In this document: piece after piece, positions 58,878 to 64,000 of the stretch
How the letters are laid out: the number at the start of each line of letters is the position of its first letter
How positions within the stretch are numbered: position 1 is the stretch's first letter
Made by a program: the position numbers and the translations under genes
The notes under the pieces: generated by a model
Database searches by the model: none
What the model was told of the DNA's origin: nothing
The model's input: only the letters and a program-made list of their open reading frames with translations
Assembly: GCF_003594885.1 (NCBI RefSeq)
Contig: NZ_QZEZ01000004.1
Span: 191,629 to 255,628, forward strand
Direction: 5' to 3'
DNA from: Vallicoccus soli
Lineage (GTDB): Bacteria; Actinomycetota; Actinomycetes; Motilibacterales; Motilibacteraceae
Length of the DNA stretch: 64,000 bases

Positions 58878-59907
58878 CGCCGAGGTCATCCCGCTCGACG
58901 ACGGCGAGCGCCGCCGGCGGCGCAGCGCCGCGCGCGCGGCCGACGGCACCGTCCCGCCGCCGCACGCCCCCCAGCAGCCCCAGCAGCCCCAGCAGCCCCA
59001 GCAGCCGCAGGGGCTGCAGGAGCCGCTGGCCGACCTCGCAGCGCTCGTCGAGGGCGACCCCGCGGCGCCCGGCTGGGAGCGGCGGGTCGCCGCCGCGCTC
59101 GACTTCCTGCGCCGCCGGCTCGAGGGCGCGTACGAGGTCGACGACCTCGGCCACGACCCGGAGCTCACCGACGCGGTGCTGCTGGCCGCCCTGCGCCCGC
59201 TCTACGAGACGTGGTTCCGCGTCGACGTCGCGGGGCTCGAGCACGTCCCCGACGAGGGCGCCGCGCTCGTGGTCGCCAACCACAGCGGCACGATCGCGCT
59301 CGACGCCCTCATGACGCAGATCGCGCTGCTCGACCACCACCCGGCCCACCGCGCGCTGCGCATGCTCGCGGCCGACCTCGTGTTCACCACGCCGGTGCTC
59401 GGCGAGCTCGCCCGGCGCACCGGCGCGACGCTGGCGTGCATGGAGGACGCCGAGCGGCTGCTGCGCGGCGGCGAGCTGGTCGGGGTCTGGCCGGAGGGCT
59501 TCAAGGGGATCGGCAAGCCCTTCAGCGAGCGCTACAAGCTGCAGCGGTTCGGCCGCGGCGGCTTCGTGGCGGCGGCGCTGCGCACCCGCGCGCCGATCGT
59601 CCCGTGCTCGATCGTCGGGGCCGAGGAGACGTACCCGATCATCGGCAACCTGCGGACCCTCGCCCGACTGGCCGGGCTGCCGTACCTCCCGGTCACCCCG
59701 ACCTTCCCCTGGCTCGGCCCGCTCGGCCTCGTCCCGCTGCCGTCGAAGTGGAAGATCGAGTTCGGCGCGCCGATCGCGACCGACGGCTACGCCGAGGGCG
59801 CCGCAGAGGACCCGATGCTCGTCTTCAACCTCACCGACCAGGTCCGCGAGACCATCCAGCACACCCTCTACACGCTGCTCATGCAGCGGCGCTCGGTGTT
59901 CTTCTGA
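58864..59907 (+). CDS. Lysophospholipid acyltransferase (PlsC-like) family protein
   Basis: A 347-residue acyltransferase. ANHSGTIALDALM is the His/Asp motif, with H and D six residues apart as in the TMEM68/Rv0502-like branch, and VWPEGFKGIGKPF is the second motif. PIVPCSIVGAEETYP and FGAPI are also present. The N-terminal 60 residues are polar and contain a PQQ repeat encoded by four CAGCAGCCC units (58972-59007). It acylates a lipid or glycerol-phosphate acceptor; details unknown. GTG 58870 is an alternative start. Confidence 0.87.
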   Translation: MPVPDAEVIPLDDGERRRRRSAARAADGTVPPPHAPQQPQQPQQPQQPQGLQEPLADLAALVEGDPAAPGWERRVAAALDFLRRRLEGAYEVDDLGHDPELTDAVLLAALRPLYETWFRVDVAGLEHVPDEGAALVVANHSGTIALDALMTQIALLDHHPAHRALRMLAADLVFTTPVLGELARRTGATLACMEDAERLLRGGELVGVWPEGFKGIGKPFSERYKLQRFGRGGFVAAALRTRAPIVPCSIVGAEETYPIIGNLRTLARLAGLPYLPVTPTFPWLGPLGLVPLPSKWKIEFGAPIATDGYAEGAAEDPMLVFNLTDQVRETIQHTLYTLLMQRRSVFF

Positions 59908-59908
59908 C

Positions 59909-61702
59909 GTGACGCACCCGCTCCTCGCGCTGTGGCGGTACGCCCGGCGCTACCGCCCCCGCATCCTGCTCGCTGCCCTGCTGACGACCCTCAACAAGGC
60001 CGCCGACGTCGCGCCGGAGCTGCTCATCGGCGTCGCCGTCGACGTCGTCGTGCGCGGCGGCGACTCGTTCGTGTCGAGCCTGCTCGGCGTCGAGTCGCGC
60101 TACGGCCAGCTCGTCGTCGTCGCGGCGGCCAACGCCCTGGCCTGGGTCGTGGAGTCGGTGACCGACTACGGCGCGAGCCTGCTCTGGCGCGGGCTCGCCC
60201 AGAGCGTCGAGCACGACGCGCGCCTCGACACGTACCGGCACGTCCAGGGCCTGGAGGTGTCCTGGTTCGAGGACACCTCCAGCGGCAGCGTCGTGTCGGT
60301 GCTCAACGACGACGTCAACCAGCTCGAGCGGTTCCTCGACGTCGGCGCCTCGGCGATCCTGCAGGTGTTCTGGAACATCGTGCTCGTGGGCGCGGTGTTC
60401 GCCGCGACCTCGCTGCAGCTGACGCTGCTCGCCTTCCTGCCGATCCCCGTCATCGTGCTGGGGTCGCTGGCCTACCAGCGGCGGCTCGAGCCGTACTACG
60501 CCCGCGTGCGCGCGGCCGCCGGCGAGCTCGCCGGCACGCTGACCGCCAACCTCGGCGGCATCACGACCATCAAGGCGTTCTCCTCCGAGGAGCGCGAGGC
60601 GGCGCGGGTCCACGCCGCCTCGGAGGAGTACCGGCTCGCCAACCGCGACGCCATCCGCTTCTCCTCGGCGTTCGTCCCCCTCATCCGCATGGCGATCCTC
60701 GTGGGGTTCACCGCCACGCTGCTGCTCGGCGGGAAGCTCGTGCTCGACGGCGACCTCGAGGTCGGCCTCTACTCCGTGCTCGTCTACATGACCCAGCGCC
60801 TGCTGTGGCCGCTCACCGAGCTCGGCGCGACGCTCGACCTCTACCAGCGCGCGATGGCCTCGACGCGGCGCATCTTCGGCCTGCTCGCGGTGGAGCCGGC
60901 GATCCGCCCCGGCACCCGCGAGCTGGCGGCCCCGGTCCGCGGGGAGCTGCGGATGCAGGGGGTGCGCTTCGGCTACGGCGACGGGCCCGACGTGCTGCGC
61001 GGGCTCGACCTGCACGTGCCGGCCGGGGAGACGCACGCCGTCGTGGGCGCGACCGGCGCGGGCAAGTCGACCCTCGTGCGCCTGCTGCTGCGCTTCCACG
61101 ACGTGCGCGCCGGCACCGTCTCGGTCGACGGGCAGGACGTGCGCAGCCTGACCTACGGCTCCCTGCGCGGGGCGGTCGGCTACGTCGCGCAGGACGTGTT
61201 CCTCTTCCACGGCACGGTGCGGGACAACGTCGCGTACGGCCGCCCCGACGCGAGCGACGCCGAGGTGCGCCGCGCCGCGGAGCTGGCCGAGGCGGCCCCC
61301 TTCGTCGAGGCCCTGCCCGAGGGGTACGGCACCGTCGTCGGCGAGCGCGGCGTGAAGCTCTCCGGCGGTCAGCGCCAGCGGCTGTCGATCGCGCGCGCCG
61401 TCCTGCGCGACCCGGCGGTCCTCGTGCTCGACGAGGCGACCTCCGCGGTGGACAACGAGACCGAGGCGGCGATCCAGCGCTCGCTCGCGCACGTCGGCGA
61501 GGGCCGCACGGTGCTCGTCATCGCGCACCGGCTGTCCACGGTCCGCGACGCGGACCGCATCTGGGTGCTGGAGCACGGGCGGGTGGCCGAGTCCGGCACC
61601 CACGACGAGCTCGTGGGCGCCGGCGGGCTCTACGCGGCGCTGTGGCGGGTGCAGACCGGCGAGGCCGCGCACGAGGGCGACACGGCCGGGCGCCCGGCCT
61701 GA
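59909..61702 (+). CDS. ABC transporter ATP-binding protein/permease (exporter half-molecule)
   Basis: A 597-residue type IV ABC exporter: six helices in the first 320 residues (with DTYRHVQGLEVSWFEDTSSG as coupling region), then the ATPase with Walker A GATGAGKST, signature LSGGQRQRLS, Walker B LVLDEATSAVD and H-loop IAHRLST. As a half-transporter it must dimerise. Its GTG lies 1 bp after the acyltransferase stop, so it may export a lipid made by that enzyme; this is inference. Confidence 0.93.
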   Translation: MTHPLLALWRYARRYRPRILLAALLTTLNKAADVAPELLIGVAVDVVVRGGDSFVSSLLGVESRYGQLVVVAAANALAWVVESVTDYGASLLWRGLAQSVEHDARLDTYRHVQGLEVSWFEDTSSGSVVSVLNDDVNQLERFLDVGASAILQVFWNIVLVGAVFAATSLQLTLLAFLPIPVIVLGSLAYQRRLEPYYARVRAAAGELAGTLTANLGGITTIKAFSSEEREAARVHAASEEYRLANRDAIRFSSAFVPLIRMAILVGFTATLLLGGKLVLDGDLEVGLYSVLVYMTQRLLWPLTELGATLDLYQRAMASTRRIFGLLAVEPAIRPGTRELAAPVRGELRMQGVRFGYGDGPDVLRGLDLHVPAGETHAVVGATGAGKSTLVRLLLRFHDVRAGTVSVDGQDVRSLTYGSLRGAVGYVAQDVFLFHGTVRDNVAYGRPDASDAEVRRAAELAEAAPFVEALPEGYGTVVGERGVKLSGGQRQRLSIARAVLRDPAVLVLDEATSAVDNETEAAIQRSLAHVGEGRTVLVIAHRLSTVRDADRIWVLEHGRVAESGTHDELVGAGGLYAALWRVQTGEAAHEGDTAGRPA

Positions 61703-61742
61703 CCCCCGGGCACCGGAGCCCGCCCCCGAACGTCCACGGAGT

Positions 61743-61756
61743 GGCGGAAGTCCGCC
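61743..61756. promoter_or_regulatory. Candidate operator GGCGGAAGTCCGCC upstream of the ROK gene
   Basis: Perfect 6-bp arms with a 2-nt centre, in the 144-bp gap before the ROK gene. A second palindrome CAAGTGCTTG lies at 61768-61777. Either could bind the ROK regulator. Confidence 0.4.
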
Positions 61757-61846
61757 CGCCGCGGGCCCAAGTGCTTGCCCTGGAGGCCCGGGGACCGGGA
61801 GACTCCGAGCGGCATGCGACGGCGCGTGCAGGAAGGAGTGCAGCGC

Positions 61847-63019
61847 GTGCACATCGCTCGCCCGGAGACCCCGCTGCAGGCACGGCTGCTCCGGCTGCTG
61901 CGCGACCGCGGCCCCCAGGCCCGCGGCGGCCTCGCCGAGGTCGCCGACCTCTCGCGGACCCGGCTCGGCGCGGAGCTGGACCGCCTCGCCGTCGCGGGCC
62001 TGCTCGAGGTGCGCCGCTCCGACGCCGGCCGGCACTCCGCCACGGTCGACCTGCACCCCGACCTGCGCTTCCTCGGCGTGGACGTCGGGGCCACCTCCGT
62101 CGACGTCGGGGTCACCGACGGGCGGCTGCGCCTGCTGGGGCGGCGCGGGCGCGAGCTCGACGTGCGCGAGGGCCCCGCGGTGGTGCTCGACGCCGTCGTC
62201 GCCCTGTGGCGCGAGCTGCGCGCGGAGGGCCGCGCCGTGGAGCTGCACGGCGCCGGCATCGGGCTGCCCGGCCCGGTCGCGTCGGACGAGGGCGTGCCGG
62301 TCGCCCCGCCGCTCATGCCGGGCTGGGACCGCTACCCGGTGCGCGACCACCTCGTCCGCGCCCTGGGCTGCACGGTCGTCGTCGACAACGACGTGAACGT
62401 GCTCGCGCTCGGCGAGCACCACGCGGGAGCCGCCCGCGGCGTGGACGACGTGCTGTTCGTCAAGCTCGGCACCGGGGTGGGCGCGGCGGTCTTCCTCGGC
62501 GGGCGCCCCTACCGGGGCGCGACCGGCAGCGCGGGCGACGTGGGCCACCTCGGGCTCGACGACTCCGCCGAGCCCTGCCCCTGCGGCGCCCGCGGCTGCG
62601 TCGAGGCGGTGGTGAGCGGCGCCGCGCTGGCCCGCACCGCGACCGCGGCGGCCCGCTCAGGGGCGTCGCCGGTGCTGGCCCGCCGCCTCGCCGCGGCGGG
62701 CCGGGTCACCGCGCGCGACGTGGCCGCCGCCGCGACGGAGGCCGACCCCGAGGCGGTACGGCTCGTGCGCGAGAGCGGGCGGCGCGTCGGGCGGCTGCTC
62801 GCGACGCTGGTGAGCTTCGCGAACCCCGGGCTCGTGGTGCTCTGCGGGGGGATGACGGGGCTGGGGCACACCCTGCTCGCCGAGGTGCGGGCCGAGGTCT
62901 ACCGCCGCTCGCCCCCGCTCGCGACCGGCGACCTGCCCATCGTGCTCTCCGAGCTGGGGACCGCGGCCGGCCTGGTGGGCGGGGCCCGCCTCGTCAGCGA
63001 CCACCTCTTCGCCGCCTGA
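61847..63019 (+). CDS. ROK family transcriptional regulator/sugar kinase
   Basis: A 390-residue protein with an N-terminal winged helix (LLRLLRDRGPQARGGLAEVADLSRTRLGAELDRLAVAGLL) and a ROK domain: FLGVDVGATSVDVGVTD (phosphate-1), GIGLPGPVASDEGVP, VDNDVNVLALGEH, GTGVGAAVFLGG and a ROK zinc site CPCGARGCVE. Both HTH and kinase motifs are intact, so it is a regulator that may bind or phosphorylate a sugar. GTG 61847 is chosen for AGGAAGGAG at 9 nt; ATG 61814 is further upstream. Confidence 0.9.
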   Translation: MHIARPETPLQARLLRLLRDRGPQARGGLAEVADLSRTRLGAELDRLAVAGLLEVRRSDAGRHSATVDLHPDLRFLGVDVGATSVDVGVTDGRLRLLGRRGRELDVREGPAVVLDAVVALWRELRAEGRAVELHGAGIGLPGPVASDEGVPVAPPLMPGWDRYPVRDHLVRALGCTVVVDNDVNVLALGEHHAGAARGVDDVLFVKLGTGVGAAVFLGGRPYRGATGSAGDVGHLGLDDSAEPCPCGARGCVEAVVSGAALARTATAAARSGASPVLARRLAAAGRVTARDVAAAATEADPEAVRLVRESGRRVGRLLATLVSFANPGLVVLCGGMTGLGHTLLAEVRAEVYRRSPPLATGDLPIVLSELGTAAGLVGGARLVSDHLFAA

Positions 63020-63080
63020 GCGCGGCGGCGCCGCCCGGGCCGACGGGGTGGACCGCCCCCGGCCCGGGTAGGGCGGCGGC

Positions 63081-64000
63081 GTGAAGATCGTCTGGAACAG
63101 CTTCAACGGGCGCTGGTCGGACAGCCCCCGCGCCGTGCACCGCGCCCTGCTGGAGCGCGGCGACCCGTACGAGCACGTGTGGCTGTGCGACGCGGAGCAC
63201 GCCGGGTCCTTCCCGGCGGGCACGCAGCTGGTGCCGGTCGACGGCGACGCGGCGGTGGCGGCGCTCGAGGAGGCCGACGTGGTCGTCTCCAACAGCCACC
63301 TGGAGCTCGACTGGCGCAAGCGCGACGGGGCGACGTACGTGCAGACCTGGCACGGCACGCCCCTCAAGCGCATCCACGCCGACGTGCTCTGGGGCCCGCC
63401 GGGCCTGCTCGAGCACCTGTCCCTCGACGTCGACCGCTGGGACGTGCTGCTCTCGCCCAACGGCTTCAGCACCGCCACGTTCCGCCAGGCGTTCCGGTAC
63501 GGCGGCGAGGTGCTGGAGACGGGCTACCCGCGCAACGACGTGCTCGTGACGGACGACGGCTCGACGCGGGCGCGGGTGCGCCGCGAGCTGGGGATCGAGG
63601 ACGGGCGCACCGCCGTCCTCTACACCCCCACCTGGCGCGACGACGCCTTCTGGGAGGGCGGGCTCGACGCCGACCCGCTGGCGCTGGACGTGGAGCGGTT
63701 CACCCGCGAGCTCGGCGAGGACCACGTGCTGCTGCTGCGGCTGCACTACAAGCTCACCGGCCGGCTCCGGCGCATCGACCACCCGGCGGTGCTCGACGTG
63801 TCGTTCCACCCCGACATCGCCGAGCTCTACCTCGCCGCCGACGCCATGGTCACCGACTACTCCTCGACCATGTTCGACTTCGCGGTCACCGGCAAGCCGA
63901 TGGCGTTCTACACGTACGACATGGACCGCTACCGCGACGAGCTGCGCGGCTTCTACTTCGACCTCGCCGCCGACCCGCCCGGACCGGTCGTGCCCACCAC
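63081..64000 (+). CDS. CDP-glycerol glycerophosphotransferase family protein, N-terminal part (3' end outside the window)
   Basis: GTG 63081 opens a frame that runs to the end of the window (306 residues seen). KIVWNSFNGRWSDSPRAVHRALLER at the start, TWHGTPLKRIHADV, ETGYPRNDVL, LYTPTWRDDAFW and VTDYSSTMFDF are the TagB/TagF (Glyphos_transf) motifs. Such enzymes build or prime teichoic-acid-like wall polymers. It has no signal peptide. A TAGGGC -10-like hexamer lies 6 nt before the GTG. Confidence 0.92.
   Translation, partial: MKIVWNSFNGRWSDSPRAVHRALLERGDPYEHVWLCDAEHAGSFPAGTQLVPVDGDAAVAALEEADVVVSNSHLELDWRKRDGATYVQTWHGTPLKRIHADVLWGPPGLLEHLSLDVDRWDVLLSPNGFSTATFRQAFRYGGEVLETGYPRNDVLVTDDGSTRARVRRELGIEDGRTAVLYTPTWRDDAFWEGGLDADPLALDVERFTRELGEDHVLLLRLHYKLTGRLRRIDHPAVLDVSFHPDIAELYLAADAMVTDYSSTMFDFAVTGKPMAFYTYDMDRYRDELRGFYFDLAADPPGPVVPT

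Noticed and set aside
1..64000. tRNA, rRNA, insertion sequences or riboswitches
   Set aside because: I read all intergenic regions and saw no cloverleaf with a conserved T-loop, no rRNA-like sequence, no transposase and no recognisable riboswitch core; a covariance-model search would be needed to exclude small RNAs.

Overview
The window is chromosomal DNA from a high-GC actinobacterium. Almost every gene has G or C at third codon positions, and GTG starts and 4-base ATGA/GTGA overlaps are common. Marker genes fit Actinomycetota: lsr2, clpC, the AURKAIP1-type small ribosomal protein bS22, disA/radA, a Mrp antiporter operon with separate subunits, and the order DUF2520 - nadB - nadC - coaX - lysS - lsr2 - clpC. 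A transmembrane chemoreceptor suggests a motile organism. I saw no rRNA, tRNA, CRISPR array, transposase or prophage gene; this is core chromosome with small accessory islands.

Layout. 1-2.5 kb: end of an FtsX-type ABC permease and two ATPases, one with an AbrB-like tail. 2.5-4.9 kb: zinc-binding lipoprotein and AztD-type metallochaperone behind a Zur-like operator. 5.1-5.9 kb: an SDR oxidoreductase. 16.1 down to 5.9 kb (minus strand): a nearly gapless series running stand-alone NuoD, MrpA-G, a flavin-dependent LLM oxidoreductase and a GH15 glycosidase. 16.2-22.4 kb: membrane and PH-domain proteins, an unknown gene bracketed by two inverted arrays of 22-bp repeats, a D-serine dehydratase-like PLP enzyme and a MidA/NDUFAF7-type methyltransferase. 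22.5-31.9 kb: NAD and CoA biosynthesis, lysyl-tRNA synthetase, Lsr2 and ClpC; panC and panD are absent from their usual place. 32-36.8 kb: DinB, GNAT, a TetR regulator, an aquaporin and a PRC-barrel/DUF2382 protein, with one identical 15-bp palindrome before each of the last two. 36.9-43.9 kb: RadA, DisA, MutY and assorted enzymes and regulators. 44-48.7 kb: two ABC-2 drug/antibiotic-type exporters, the second divergent from a WYL regulator. 48.8-55.5 kb: chemoreceptor, ProC, DUF389 protein and a MacA/MacB/FtsX-type efflux set. 55.9-64 kb: AcuC-like deacetylase, excisionase-type regulator, bS22, a degenerate SDR, an acyltransferase, an ABC exporter, a ROK protein and the start of a CDP-glycerol glycerophosphotransferase family gene.

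Regulation visible in the sequence. At least eleven genes have a TANNNT -10 hexamer only 6-8 nt before the start codon, which suggests leaderless mRNAs. Four convergent gene pairs end in a shared hairpin whose two arms contain the two stop codons. The most interesting points are the NuoD-Mrp series, in which NuoD has Trp where the quinone-binding Tyr is expected; the two-site TetR regulon with a 13-codon leader ORF coupled to the aquaporin; and the inverted 22-bp arrays.
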